This document shows positions 1 through 10,799 of a DNA stretch of 64,000 nt, piece after piece. Location of the stretch: the NCBI GenBank assembly GCA_047967505.1, contig CM106538.1. One strand, 5' to 3'. How positions within the stretch are numbered: position 1 is the stretch's first letter; each line of letters starts with the position of its first letter. Position numbers and translations under genes: made by a program. This DNA is from Dipteris shenzhenensis. Taxonomy: Eukaryota; Polypodiophyta; Polypodiopsida; Gleicheniales. The notes below the pieces were generated by a model. It did not search any database and was not told where the DNA came from. It saw nothing but the letters and a program-made list of their open reading frames with translations.

Positions 1-248
1 TGATAATTTTTATATAACCTGTTATTGGACATAAATGTACATTGTAATCTCTTTTGCTTAATTTTTACTCGATATACTGTACTTTTTTCATCATTTATAT
101 TTATTGCAACAAGGAATAAATACCAAGAAAGAAGGACCATAATTTCCTTGTTTTATGACCAAAATAGCGCTAAAATAACTCCAACGACCCCACCATTGTG
201 GTTGCATGGAGATACATATAGAAAATACAATTAAACTTTCAAAAAGTG

Positions 249-392
249 CAATTGACGATATGGCTCCCCTTTACGTGCAAGGGCCATATCGACATGCCAT
301 TTCAATCTAGTGGCATCCTGGATATTGTATAATGCACGTAGATATTGCCCTTGGCCCTAAAGGGGACCCCTCAAGGGCCATATCATCAATTG
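249..392. mobile_element. Foldback/MITE-like element (copy A)
   Basis: The left end reads caattgacgatatggc and the right end is its near-perfect reverse complement, gccatatcatcaattg. Inner bases also pair: acgtgcaagggccatat opposes the later atattgcccttgg and gcacgt segments, so most of the ~144 bp could fold into one hairpin. It has no coding capacity. Size and symmetry fit a small foldback or MITE-type element. No convincing target-site duplication was found. Confidence 0.55.
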
Positions 393-401
393 AATTTTGC
401 T

Positions 402-480
402 TGGTTCACAGACCTGCCCTGCCACCTCAACCTTGGGTCCTTGCTACTTCATATTATATTCTACTAATGCCACACACACA
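402..480. repeat. Short fragment related to the gypsy LTR at 63.35-63.42 kb (copy A)
   Basis: The stretch with ccctgccacctcaacc followed by catattatattctactaatgccacacacac closely resembles 63361-63425, which lies inside the putative Ty3/gypsy LTR at the window's right end. Similarity is lost on both sides, so this is a solo-LTR fragment or a shared small repeat. Bases 481-564 show nothing recognisable. Confidence 0.5.
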
Positions 481-564
481 TTTTCACTTCTACTTATTGT
501 AAAGATAGTGGGAGAGAAGGAAGGAGTCTCACTTGTGGTCAGCTAACTAAGGTGGCATACTAAC

Positions 565-936
565 TGAGCCGTTCTATCGTGTGGTCAGTGGCCTATTTCG
601 GGACCGACCCCTAGTCAACCGTTTTGGGTGGACTGGGTCAGTCACCAAATTGGCTCTAACCGACTACTTGTGGTGGCTATATAAGAGCAAGCCCGTGAAG
701 CCCATTTCATCACTAGCTACAGTAACCCTGATTCCTTAGCATCCAGCCTCCGTCTTCTACTGTTTCCTACTTGCCATCGAAGCTTCTTTCACAGGAGCGC
801 ACGGTTGGGACGCAGTGCCATCTATTGTATCAATTTTACAGTAATCAAATCTTTGATTCTCCATACTATCTATTTTCTCTCTTACGTATGAGATCCTGTT
901 ATCTATTGAGCACAGACATTGTATTGTTTTCTTATG
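565..936 (+). repeat. 5' LTR of an internally deleted copia element (copy A)
   Basis: The ~370 bp direct repeat partner is at 2842-3217. It starts near a TG and ends just before a tRNA-iMet-type primer-binding site. A TATA box (tatataa, about 679-685) sits in the context ggctatataagagcaag. The two LTRs differ at many sites, so the insertion is much older than the segmental duplication. The exact left edge is uncertain and no target-site duplication is visible. Confidence 0.75.
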
Positions 937-954
937 TGGTATTAGAGCCTGGAC
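937..954 (+). other. Primer-binding site (tRNA-iMet type), copy A copia
   Basis: tggtattagagcctgg lies immediately after the 5' LTR. It matches the usual plant copia primer-binding site complementary to the 3' end of initiator tRNA-Met, with one changed base (tggtatcagagc is typical). It fixes the LTR/internal boundary and shows the element reads on plus. Confidence 0.75.
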
Positions 955-1006
955 TCTAGCAAGAAGATTTGGTAGTGTGTTTCTGTTTGCAAGCAGATTC
1001 TGAGAG

Positions 1007-1900
1007 ATGGCCCAGCCCGCAAGACTGCGAATCCCACCGTTCGACGAAAGTGGAAAGTTGGATGGCCCAACTATCCACTCTGGAAGTTCAAGATCAAGAC
1101 CATCCTAAGTGCATATGAGCTTTGGGATATTGCTACTGGGGTGGACCTGAAATTGGTCCCGAGACCAAAATCGACCAATGCAGCACAACAAATAGTACCA
1201 ACTGCGGATGAGATTCTCACGTGGACAAGAAGAAATGCAGATGCACTGTGTTCTATTGTCTGCAGTGTAAGTGATTCCATCATGGCGTTAATTCAACATG
1301 TCACCATGGTGGAGGAGGCATGGACGGTCTTGAAAAATCAGTACGAGACCACCAATCAGACATGGATTCAGAGTCTAGAGACTCAACTCACGAACGAGAA
1401 ACTATCTCACTCTAAAGCCGCAAAGAAGTTCATCATCAGGGTGAAGAATCTGCGCGATCAAATGACTGCGATTGGCATCACCATCACTAGCGAGAATCTA
1501 GCATGAAGGTGCATACCAAAGTACGACGGTCTTGTTACGGCACTGAATATGCAGAACAGAAATCCGCCCCTCAACTTTGAGGATTTCAATGCAATGCTTC
1601 TGGAGGAGATGCGTCAAAAGACGAGGACTGTGGAGAAGATTCGGCTTTCTATGCTGGATCAAAGAAAGATAAGGGTAAGGACTCTGGTAACCCATCTTCT
1701 TCTAATGATAAAAAGAGAAAGAAGATCAAGTGCTTCTATTGCAACAAGGCAGGGCCCAAGCAGAATGAGTGTCGAAAGAAGATTGCAGATGAGAAGAACG
1801 AAGTAAAGAAAGAGTCCAGCAACAACGCGCAGGCAATACCAGTAGAGCTATTCGTAGCAATTGAGGAGATTTGCACGGAGGCAATTCATGTACCTGCAGA
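1007..1900 (+). pseudogene. Copia gag remnant (copy A)
   Basis: The ATG at 1007 opens with MAQPARLRIPPFDESGKLDG and then loses frame just before the gag core NYPLWKFKIKTILSAYELWD. The core continues through 1141-1506 as a Gag (UBN2-like) domain ending in a stop. Further downstream another frame encodes a zinc knuckle near 1730-1790, where CFYCNKAGPKQNEC has Pro in place of the zinc-binding His of the C-X2-C-X4-H-X4-C motif. Copy B shares this substitution, so it predates the duplication. At least two frame breaks make it non-functional. Confidence 0.8.
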
Positions 1901-2425
1901 TGAACCGTGGATTATTGACAGTGGTGCATTGCGCCAATGACCAGTCCGAAGGATTGGTATACCTCTCTACAGCCGGTAGGGAATGACATCCTTGTAGCAG
2001 TCGGCAATGATGCAAAATGTCCAGCAAAAGAAAAAGGTATGAGTGCTCTCAAGTTAGATGGAGTTGTAAAACAGTTGTCCGATGTTCTTTATGTACCAGA
2101 TATCAAGAGGAACTTGTTGTTATTAAGACTTTCTGGGCTGAAGCATGTAACACTACAGTTTACATTCTCAATCGTAGCTACACGAAGGTTGTGAATGAGA
2201 TGACTCCACTGCAGGCCTTTTCTGCTAAGAAACCTTCAGCTGCACATTTCAAATTTTTTGGATCTGACTATTTTGTGCATGTCCTAATGCTAACAAGACC
2301 AAATGGAAACTGAAGAGCCGGAAGTGTATTTTCTTGGGCTACAGTGAAGAGGCGAAGGGTTGTACCATCTCTATAAACCTGTTACCAAGAAGGTAATTAT
2401 AAGTCGCGATGTGGTCTCTTTCTAA
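1901..2425 (+). pseudogene. Copia pol remnant: protease fused to integrase C-terminus (copy A)
   Basis: The protease region has an aspartic protease motif (WIIDSGA, near 1910-1930) and ends in VLYVPDIKRNLLLL. It is followed at once by a late integrase segment (CNTTVYILNRSYTK, then KPSAAHFKFFGSDYFVH, then a degraded SRDVV end). The HHCC zinc finger, catalytic core, reverse transcriptase and RNase H are absent. This is an internal deletion, present in both copies, so the element could only have moved with proteins supplied by a relative. Confidence 0.8.
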
Positions 2426-2841
2426 AGATTATGCAAACTCAGTATAAAATTGAGATTATATTCCAAATTAGAAATGATATGCTCCATAAACAAATGAAAC
2501 TATAGGACATCAAATTCAATCAATAAGTAAATGCAACAAGATGCAAAATTATCAAGTAATGCAACCAGCTAAATTTCTATTTACTTATTCGATAATAGAA
2601 AGAGAATATCAGACATTGAGTATAGAATTATAATAATGCACATATGAGTCACAATAGAGATACATGATCTATGTATACTCTCCATCAAGAATCACAAATA
2701 AAACTATTAAGGATTGAAACTAAGATATTTTACACAATGGTCATTTTTACAGAGTAATAACTTTTTTTTCCAACTTCTTGAAAAAGTTATGATTTATTTG
2801 AGATATTCAATCATTAATCATGCATTTATAAACTAATTTTG
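2426..2841. other. AT-rich non-coding interior of the copia element (copy A)
   Basis: About 415 bp of AT-rich DNA between the integrase remnant and the 3' LTR. No open frame or reverse-transcriptase homology could be read. It is either filler introduced with the internal deletion or a non-coding retroelement 3' region. Confidence 0.5.
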
Positions 2842-3217
2842 TGCACCAGTTCTATCATGTAGTCGGTGGCCTATTTCGCGACCGACCCCTAGTCGATCAT
2901 TTTGAACGGACTGGGTCGGTCACCCAATTGGCTCTAACCGACTACTTGTGGTGGCTATATAAGAGCAAGCCCGTGAAGAGCATTTCATCACTGGCTACAG
3001 CAACCCTCATTCCTTAGCATCCAGCCTCCGTCTTCTACTATTTCCTGCTCGCCATCGAAGCTTCTTTCACAGGAGCGCACGGTTGGGAGGCAGCGCCATC
3101 TATTGTATCAGTTTTATAGTAATCAAATTTTTTATTCTCCATACTATCTATTTTCTCTCTTGCGTACGAGATCCTGTTATCTGCTGTTGAGCATAGACAT
3201 TGTATTGTTTTCTTATA
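2842..3217 (+). repeat. 3' LTR of the internally deleted copia element (copy A)
   Basis: Matches the 5' LTR from ttctatc through ttgttttctta, including the ggctatataagagcaag TATA region. Copy B's version ends in ...cttaca, giving the standard CA end. The neighbouring base to the right continues as TNP2-like coding on the opposite strand, so the element appears to sit inside or at the edge of the CACTA transposon. Confidence 0.75.
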
Positions 3218-4776
3218 GTCCATACCAGACGAGTCTCCTTCCTATTAGCTCTCCGATCCCAAATCCAGTTACTTGCCTTCCTACGGACTAGTGGTGGATC
3301 AAGTTTACCTTCCATATAGGATGATCAAGTGGAAGATATTGAGGATGACCTTCATAAACCATCTTCCGCATATGTTTGGAGTGTCACACATTCAAACTAG
3401 GGCCACAAATAAGACAAGCATGGTACCCTTGTGTTTTAAGTCCTACATATATGCATGGACACATAGGTCATTAGACATGCATAGAACACACCACAATAGA
3501 ATTATAAAGGTATAAATAGGCATGCAAAACCACCATATTTTTGGCCTTGTACTTTCTTGACATAAGTAGGGCAAGCATGAGGTGTCCCTTCTTTATTGTT
3601 AGCCATGGCGAGATATTGTAGTTCATCAAGACTATGGGCCATGTTGACCAAACTATGGAGCATAAACAAAAAGGGTTCACACCATCCTTTTCTATCCTCA
3701 GATGTAAATTGTGTGGCTCCCTCGTAAAGTCCGACCACATGTTGTCTATGTGCTACCAAGTAGCACAATCTGCTGGGATCCTCAAAGTGTCATCGGCGGA
3801 CTAGTGTGTAGCATGCCATGTCATTAGTTGCACAATGGAGTTGCATCTGAACATGTGTTGTATTCAGGGGATGATGGAAAAATGTGTCAAGACCTTCACT
3901 AGGATCTCATCTCCCCTAGTAAGTCTTGTCTGTAGTGCTATGCTCCACACTTTGGGCAATTAACCAAATTGCCATAGTCGTGATGAAACAAAATACGATC
4001 ATTAGGGCAAGCATGGATGGTTTCATAATCCATCGTCAACATCTTCTTTCCTTTGTCTCTGGAATTGGGCATGGTATTTGGGATAGGCTACATCTTTTGG
4101 AGCAACCTATTACAATTTGCATATCCAAGAAACTTGTGAATGACATATTAATTAATTAAAACAATTAGGAATGAGATACTAAGATCAAGGCTCCAAAGCT
4201 CATCAAGTCTGAGACACTTGCATCTGACCATCCATACTTTGCTTGCAAATTCAAGATCGAGAGGCAAGCTCATAGTTTTGACATCCTCGCACCATCATAC
4301 AATAGTGTTGATGCCAAATCTCACATCATAGTCTCATTCTCAGACATTTCACCCCCATCTCCTCCCGTGGTGCCTCTTTTTAAAAAATCCATCATGTTCA
4401 CTATACCCTCGTCCTCCTCTAGAGGATCATCATCAAGTTCATCTTGGTCGAACTATGGTGGTGGTGTACGTTCTCCCTTGCTACTCTCCTCATCTGTATA
4501 ATATAATGATGCAAGATTAGTGTGTGCAACAAGGACAAGCAACATAAATATCCATGAATCATTCAAATATCATTGGTTTACCAATGATGCACTAGCATGT
4601 TGACCAATAGCCTCTTCTAGTGGTGCCTCTCCATACATCTGCAAGTGGTGCATGACAATACGGTGCTAATGACAAACCCATCGCCTCCAATGTGTGCAAG
4701 GACAAGACAATCTCTCACGAAGCCACTCCAAACTCTCAGGAGGTGGCCCCCTATCCGATGAGCTCTCACTACTCAT
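3218..4776 (-). pseudogene. CACTA (En/Spm) TNP2-like transposase remnant (copy A)
   Basis: Reading on minus from the ATG at 4776, the start MSSESSSDRGPP leads into PESLEWLRERLSCPCTH, the cysteine-rich N-terminal transposase-associated pattern. Later pieces in broken frames match the TNP2 core: a Cys-pair segment NCPKCGA, then HIDNMWSDFTREPHNLHL, EKDGVNPF, WPIVLMNYNISPW and KGHLMLALL (3471-3740). GYHACLICGPSL and GHPQYLPLDHPIW follow near 3300-3400. TNP2 catalyses excision and insertion of CACTA elements. Many stops and frameshifts disable it, and the C-terminus is cut off at the copia LTR. Confidence 0.8.
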
Positions 4777-5160
4777 TGTCTCCACCTGCACACATCCACA
4801 ACCATCCCCCCTAGTCAGTTCAAACACTTAAATACCTAAATCTCCTAAATTCCCTTAAACCCACTAATCCCCTCTCTTTCACCAAACACCTCGGGGCCTA
4901 AATCCCCCCTAAATCCCTTCAAACATCCACTCACCCCACAAAATCTCCCATCCCCCAAACCCCCCCTAAAACTCTAAACCCTAAATCCTCAGAAAACCCT
5001 TGTTTCGTCAGTATGGGTGTCATTATATATTGACGACCATACTGATGTCGATACTGACGCTCTACTTTTATATACCCACTTTCATACCGATGCCCGTATT
5101 GACGAATTATAAGAATTAAAAACCCATGCTATTCATCCCGTGATGCCGTTCAATTTTTTG
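4777..5160. promoter_or_regulatory. Upstream region of TNP2 with CACTA subterminal-like repeats (copy A)
   Basis: No gene is visible. At 5005-5105 short motifs alternate in both orientations (tactgatgtcgatactgacg, cataccgatgcccgtattga). They resemble the motifs next to the right terminal inverted repeat at 10800-10985. In CACTA elements such repeats are transposase-binding sites and usually lie beside the ends. Here they sit between two divergent genes, so a promoter or regulatory role is inferred only. 4800-5000 is C-rich and unremarkable. Confidence 0.4.
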
Positions 5161-5294
5161 TGCATTCTCCTCCCTCGCTTTCACTTTCAGCTCATGATCA
5201 CCTGCCTCCTCCCTCCCCCTCCCACCTCTCCATCCTCTTTTACATTGACCCTCTACACCTACAAGATTTGTTGCAGCTCTGTCTCCATCTCAAG

Positions 5295-5634
5295 GTAAGA
5301 ATTCCTCTCTTCCCCTTCTATTTCAAGTTTGTTTGGTTTCTTCGTCTTTGTTTCTACCTCTCCTCTTGTTTCCCTTCCTCTACTTTCACTTTCCCTTCCT
5401 TTCTCTAAACTTTCTCTCCTCCTTTCCTTTCCTTTTCTTTCTCTAAAGGAAGAAACAATACATGAAAAACAATCATGAAAGAGAAGAGTATGAAAGCTCT
5501 ACCTATTGTTTTTGTGCTTTCTCCTTTCTAGGCTTCTCTTTGTCTCCTCAATCCATACCCTTTGGAATGATACTTCTCCAAACTCCTTTCATTAATTAGT
5601 TTTCTTTAAATGGTATGTTTCCTCTCTTTTATAG
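5295..5634 (+). other. Predicted intron 1 in the CACTA central region (copy A)
   Basis: A strong donor (caag/gtaaga, GT at 5295) and an acceptor (ttttatag/gg ending at 5634) bracket a pyrimidine-rich segment. The next predicted exon, 5635-5701, ends at a second strong donor. The order implies a plus-strand spliced transcript running toward the gene at 9.4 kb, possibly its 5' leader. No protein was recognised in the exons. Confidence 0.35.
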
Positions 5635-5701
5635 GGAAATGAACACAAACCACCTCTTCTTTTGAGCGGGATCATCCGGTGGCAAGACACGTCATTTCCA
5701 G

Positions 5702-6185
5702 GTAAGAACGTGCTTCCTCTCTTTTCTATTTTTCTTTTCGTGAATGCATTGGCCTACAATACTTTTCTCCTCTCTTCTCCTCTCTTCTCCCCTCTCTTTT
5801 CCTCTTCCATCCTCTCTTTTCCCTTTCTCCTATTTTCACATCCTCTTTCTCCCCCCTCTCTCTCTTATTTCCTCTCTTTTCCCTCCCTCTTTTCCCCCTC
5901 TCTTTTCCTCTTCCATCCTCTTTTTTCCCCTCTCTTTTCTTGCCTCTTTTCCTCTCTTATCCCCTCTCTTATTTCCTCTCTTCTCCCTCTCTTCTCTTAT
6001 TTCCTCTCTTCTCCCCTCTCTTCTCTTTTTTCCCCTCTTTCTCCCCTCTTTTCCTCTTCCATCCTCCCTTTTCCTTCACTCCTCTCTTTCCCCTTTCTCT
6101 TATTTTCACATCTTGTTTCTCCCCTCTCTCTTTCTCTCTTATTTCCTCTCTTTTCCCTCCCTCTTTTCCCTTCTCTTTCTTGTAG
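5702..6185 (+). repeat. Polypyrimidine minisatellite inside a predicted intron (copy A)
   Basis: From about 5760 to 6185 the plus strand is almost pure C/T, built from variants of cctctcttttcccctctc and cctcttccatcctctctttt. It lies between a consensus donor (ccag/gtaagaacg, 5702) and acceptor (tttcttgtag, 6185), so it behaves like a greatly lengthened intronic polypyrimidine tract. The long open frames across it arise because C/T-only DNA cannot form stop codons. They are not genes. Confidence 0.8.
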
Positions 6186-6816
6186 AGAAATTGATCAGTG
6201 ACTGCTGTCTACAGTCCCACTGATTGGATGTAAGGCACTACCTCTAGATCCTGGAGCACCTCGTAGGATATGGTATTGTAATAGTAGCATCAGTAATATT
6301 TGGTGTTGCATTTGACTTGTCAATGGATAACAACCCCACTGTATTCATCAAGCCAGTCTTGTCTGAGAGGTGAGAATTGGCTGACTTGGAAATAGCAGAT
6401 GAAAAGCAGTGATTAAGTCATTTTGTAGCAAAACCTATAAAGGCATCAGGTTTCCTAAAGCCTAAGCAAAGTATAGTGAACCAGCCTTGCTTGTGTGAAG
6501 TGATGGATGTGCCATAGCCAGAATCAACCACCACAACATCGATGCTTCAAAATTGAATGAACAAATCTCCATAGAACCCCACACCATATGATACACCACA
6601 AACATGCCAGAAGTACTCCATCGTCTCACTACAACGATGAGCCACACAGAATGTTAGAGAAAACCTACCTATGCCTATATCACACAAACAGAATACAAAC
6701 AATGCATGCACCAAAGGCGGCCATCATCCATCACAAGGCTTGCACAGACAGCCAAGGAATGCCAACCCATGCGTGCATCACTTCACAATCCACTCCACAC
6801 ATCCACAATCCACTGC
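6186..6816. other. Region with no recognisable gene (copy A)
   Basis: Mixed-composition DNA between two pyrimidine tracts. Short open frames on both strands show no family resemblance. It is conserved in copy B at 43336-43958 with scattered substitutions and a few small indels. It may be transcribed as the exon following the predicted splice acceptor at 6185. Confidence 0.5.
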
Positions 6817-8050
6817 AAACACCACTCCCCTCTCTTCTCCTCTCTTCTCTTATTTCCTCTCTTCTCCCCTGTCTCCTATTTTTTCCCCTCTTTTTCCCTT
6901 TTCTTTTCCTCTTCCATCCTCTCTTGCCCCTTTCTCTTACTTTCACATCCTCTTTCCCCCCTCTCTCTTTCTCTCTTATTTCCTCTCTTTTCTCTCTTTT
7001 CCCTCCCACTTTTCCCCTCTCTTATTTCCTCTCTTCTCCGCTCTCTTCTCCTCTATTCTCTTATTTCCTTTCTTCTCCCCTCTCTTCTCTTTTTTCCCCC
7101 TCTTTTCCCCTCTCTTCTCCTCTTCCATGCTCTCTTTCCCCCTCTCTTATCACCTCTCTCTTTCTCTCTTATTTCCTCTCTTTTATCTCGTTTCCCTCTG
7201 TCTTTTTCCTTCTCTATTCCTCTTCCATCCTCTCTTTTTCCCTCTCTTCTCTCCCCTCCCTCTCTTTCCCCTCTCTTTTCTCCCCTCTTTTTTGCCTCTT
7301 TCCCCTATCTTTCCCCTCTTTTCCCCTCTCTTTTCTCCCCTCTCTTATTTTCTTATTTCCTCTCTTTTCTCTCCCTCTTTTTCCCCTCTCTTCTCTTTTT
7401 TCCCCTCTTTTCCCCTCTCTTCTCCTCTTCCATACTCTCTTTCCCCCTCTCTTCTCTCCTATCTCTTTCTCTCTTATTTCCTCTCTTTTCTCTCTTTTCC
7501 CTCCCTCTTTTCCCGTCTTTTCGTCTTCCATCCTCTGTTTTCCCCTCTCTTTTCTCCCCTCCCTCTCTTTCCCCTCTCTTTTCTCCCCTTTTTTCCCCCT
7601 CTTTCCCCTCTCTTTCCCCTGTCTTATTTTCCCCTCCTCTTATTTCCTCTCTTTTCTCTCTTTTCCCTCCCTCGTTTTCCCCTATCTTTTCCTCTTCCAT
7701 CCTCTCTTTTCCCCTCTCTTTTCCTCCAAGTATGCCTTCAGAGCTTTCTCGCTAGGGGCCATGGGGAGTAGTTGACAGAAGAAAGTGAGGAGAGAGGGGC
7801 AAGCGAGCAATAAGGAGTAACAGAGTGGAAGGAGAGGAAGGAGGGGAATGACAAGATGGGAGTGGTGTGAGAAGGGATATAGCAGGGGAGAGGTGTGAGA
7901 CAAAGAAGAGAGGAGGGGAGACTTTAAAGATTGGGGAGGATGAAGCGGGACAAGGGAAAAGCAAAGATTCAAACATACAAAAGGTGAGGAGGATAAAGAG
8001 GATAGGGTGATTGGGGATGTGATTGGCACAGATTGTGGAATAAAGGAGAG
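6817..8050. repeat. Copy A-specific block: polypyrimidine tract followed by a polypurine tract
   Basis: This 1234 bp block is absent from copy B, where 43958 joins directly to 43959. Its first ~900 bp (6829-7727) are almost only C/T on plus, with the same cctcttccatcctctc units as the intronic tract. From about 7778 to 8050 the plus strand switches to mostly A/G (agtgaggagagagggg, gaaggagaggaagg). Such strand-switching tracts can form triplex or hairpin DNA and are unstable, which fits the copy difference. The long open frames in it are compositional artefacts. Confidence 0.8.
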
Positions 8051-8970
8051 TGGATGCAATAAAGTTTCCTAGAATTATATTTTTGAAATATATTGGCTTG
8101 TGTGATGTATATAATTTTTTGAATAGAAGTGAATGTAAATGTAGCTTGTTTGTACCCTGAATTCTTTTATAGATCTTGAATGAGTGCCACGATATGATTT
8201 GTAATGTGTTTCATATGCCTGTATTTGGTTCTTTTTTTTCAAACTGATTAAAAATGGAACACCCTCCTCCATGATATTCTTCCATAAACCTAAACCCGGT
8301 TCCCCATGTTGCTATCATTAAGGGACATTGGATAAAGTTGAACATCAAAGTGCATGCGCGTGGGTGGGGTCCAAACCGATTTCACATGGAGCGGCATTTT
8401 CTAAGGGAGGCATAAAACAACCTATAGGATCTCTCTAAGCTTTGGAGAGACCGCTTTGAGCGACTACTTAGCAAGCAGGACCGCAACTAATAGTCTAAGA
8501 AGAGTATAACTATATATTAGAAGAAGTGGAAGATGATGTCTCGAGTGACCCGTCTAGCATTGAGGAGGAGGAAAGCACCTTAGATAGTAATGCGAAGCAG
8601 TAGACCTCCTCCTCTCTTTTGAAATTTTTGAAGAATGTCTCTTGTGGAGATGAATTTTGTTGAATAATACTATTTTTGCACTTGTTTTTGTATATGAAAA
8701 CTCTTTTGGAGATAAAATTTGTACCTGAACACTCTTTTGGATCCAAATTTGGTATATGAATACTCTTTTGGATACATATGTTAATGTAACTTATGGAGAT
8801 AGATGATAATATACAATGAAGCATTAAGTAAATTTTAGTAAATTGAACTTGAGTTTTAAGTAGTAAATTGTCTTTTAAGTAAAGTGTAAGTAATTATAAG
8901 TTTTTCACTTCTTACCCGCTCTTGTGTTCGTGTTTGTTTTCTTGTTTGTGTCTATGTTTGTCCAATCTCC
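8051..8970. other. Degenerate region with short repeats, probable CACTA interior (copy A)
   Basis: No gene with a full frame. On plus, 8500-8602 could encode an acidic tail (EEVEDDVSSDPSSIEEEEST then a stop), and 8330-8490 includes VHARGWGPNRFHMERHF in a frame broken by stops, so a lost coding region is possible but unidentified. At about 8690-8790 a ~38 bp unit with actcttttgga is repeated three times. Confidence 0.4.
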
Positions 8971-10545
8971 CCAAATTAGACATGTCAGCATGTTGCACAT
9001 CTGGAGAGCACAGACCCCGTGATCATGAGCCCCTCATAGGACAAGACATCATGGGTTCTACTCTCCAAAGGACTTTCTTTCCACTCAACCAAATCCTGAG
9101 GGGCCTACCCCTACGACTACCCCTGGGTGGACTTCCCACCATAGGCCAACTCCTCTCGGGCCTACCCTTGCGACTACCCCTCGAGGAACTCCTTTGCTAC
9201 TAGTAGCCCATGCTCAGCCCATGGCTTCGTCGAGAGTGGCGACAAGTTTGTCGCATCCATGAGAAATGCAGAGGCAACGAGATTCTTCTCTCTCCTGTCC
9301 AAAGGACCTCGGCTATTCCCTCTCCTACACCCCTTGGGGGTAGATCCAGGACATTGATGGCTTTACCTACTCAACAACCATCCCCTGTAGCCCCTTCTGG
9401 GGGGTCATCACCTTGGCATACCCATCCAAAAAGAGTAGTAAGAGTCAAGGCTATTGTGGTGGCACGAGGGATATAGACGAGTCTGTACACTCACATCCCT
9501 ATAGGTCTCCCCTTCCTCATGAGATGCAATACCAGTCAGGTGTCTTGGCCTCTCCACACACAAGATGCAACACCCCAGAGACCGCTTGCTCCTTAAGTGC
9601 TCGCTCCACCCCTTGCTCTAGCTCTGCTACTCCATCCACCATGAATCCTTCAGACTTTGTTTTCCCCAAGGACCTTTCCTTGAGAGTGAATAGCATTGGG
9701 GAGGTTATACAAGACAAGGACGAGAAGGTGGTCACAAGATACATGAGGAGGTTGGTGAGCACCCATTTCCCCAATGATTTATTCAAACCTTGGAACCAAC
9801 AAGACAATAACTACAAGGATGTCTGCATGGATGCCCTTAATAGACAATTTCCAAATCCTAAAGGGTTTGAGTTTGATCGAAATGCCATGCTTACTTGCAT
9901 GGGGCAGCTCCTTAGATCTCATAGATATGAACTAAGGGAGGCTGTTAAGGGGGGTAAGCACAAGCCAGACTGGGTGGACCCAAAGGATTGGAAAAGAGAG
10001 AAGAAGTTTTACAAGGAGAATCCAGATTCATTTGAGCCTCAGCAGAGGGTGGCGAGGATATGCCTAGAGACTGTAGGTCCTTCGCACCTTGAGAGCGGTG
10101 GCAGACTCGGCAACAAGGCATGGGTGGTAAGTATGTATTTATCTTCTACTAAATTTCTAATATGTTCAATCATTCAAATGTCTTGCCATTCATATCTAAG
10201 TAATCTGTGGTTGGAAGGCCTCTAGACAATGAGGAGTACAAAAGGGCATTCAGGATTGCAGCCAGTGCATGGTTTAAGGAGAAGGAGAGAGAAGGAGTCC
10301 ACATCGATTGGGAAAGGGTGGCGGCGCATCATATGAGTATACCCTATTCGTCTTCGTTATCGTTTGACTATCACCATTGTCTTACCATCAACACTTTTAG
10401 TTTTTCTAACTTGTTTCATTCTTAGGGAGGCACATTTGACCCATTCAAAGATCAGACGAGACCAAGGGCAAGGAGGGTGAGGAGGAGCAATAGTAGCATA
10501 GGACATTTAGTGGCTCAATATTTCGGCACTTCTACCCTTTTGTAG
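8971..10545 (+). pseudogene. CACTA second-gene protein (PTTA/En-Spm-like), copy A, mostly open
   Basis: The main exon is open from an ATG at 9413 to a donor at 10126/10127 (gtg/gtaagt). Its Ser/Pro-rich N-terminus is followed by a conserved-looking domain from MNPSDFVFPKDL on, with RYMRRLVSTHFPNDLFKPW, then KPDWVDPKDWKREKKFY and GPSHLESGG. This order resembles the plant transposase (Ptta/En/Spm) domain. A second coding block follows (RPLDNEEYKRAFRIAASAWF, from about 10212). A last one begins after an acceptor at 10425 (ttcttag) and ends RRSNSSIGHLVAQYFG at the stop 10543-10545. The intron 1 acceptor could not be placed cleanly. Frames upstream of 9413 suggest a longer, broken N-terminus. Family assignment is moderate. 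Confidence 0.55.
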
Positions 10546-10799
10546 TAGATTGCCTAGGTGGATTTGCCATTTTGGAGTTCTGCAAATTTTCCATTTTGTA
10601 GCGCATTACTTCGGGAGATTTACCATTTTGCAACACATTGCCATTACTTTGTAGACTTTCTTTACAAAATTGTAATGTAAACCTCCGCATTTGTAACATT
10701 TATTTGTGATTTTGATCGAAAGAAAAGATTGTGTGGGACAGGATGGGACTGAAATAGGCCCCATCCTACCCCACTTAATTTTTTTTAAGCTTCTATAAA

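Noticed and set aside
5662-6223. Long open frames across the pyrimidine tract, copies A and B (also 6588-7775)
   Set aside because: C/T-only DNA has no stop codons on this strand, so the Ser/Pro/Leu/Phe frames are compositional and open in more than one frame.
6731-7700. Minus-strand Glu/Lys/Arg-rich frames opposite the pyrimidine tract
   Set aside because: Same low-complexity cause. No start context and no family resemblance.
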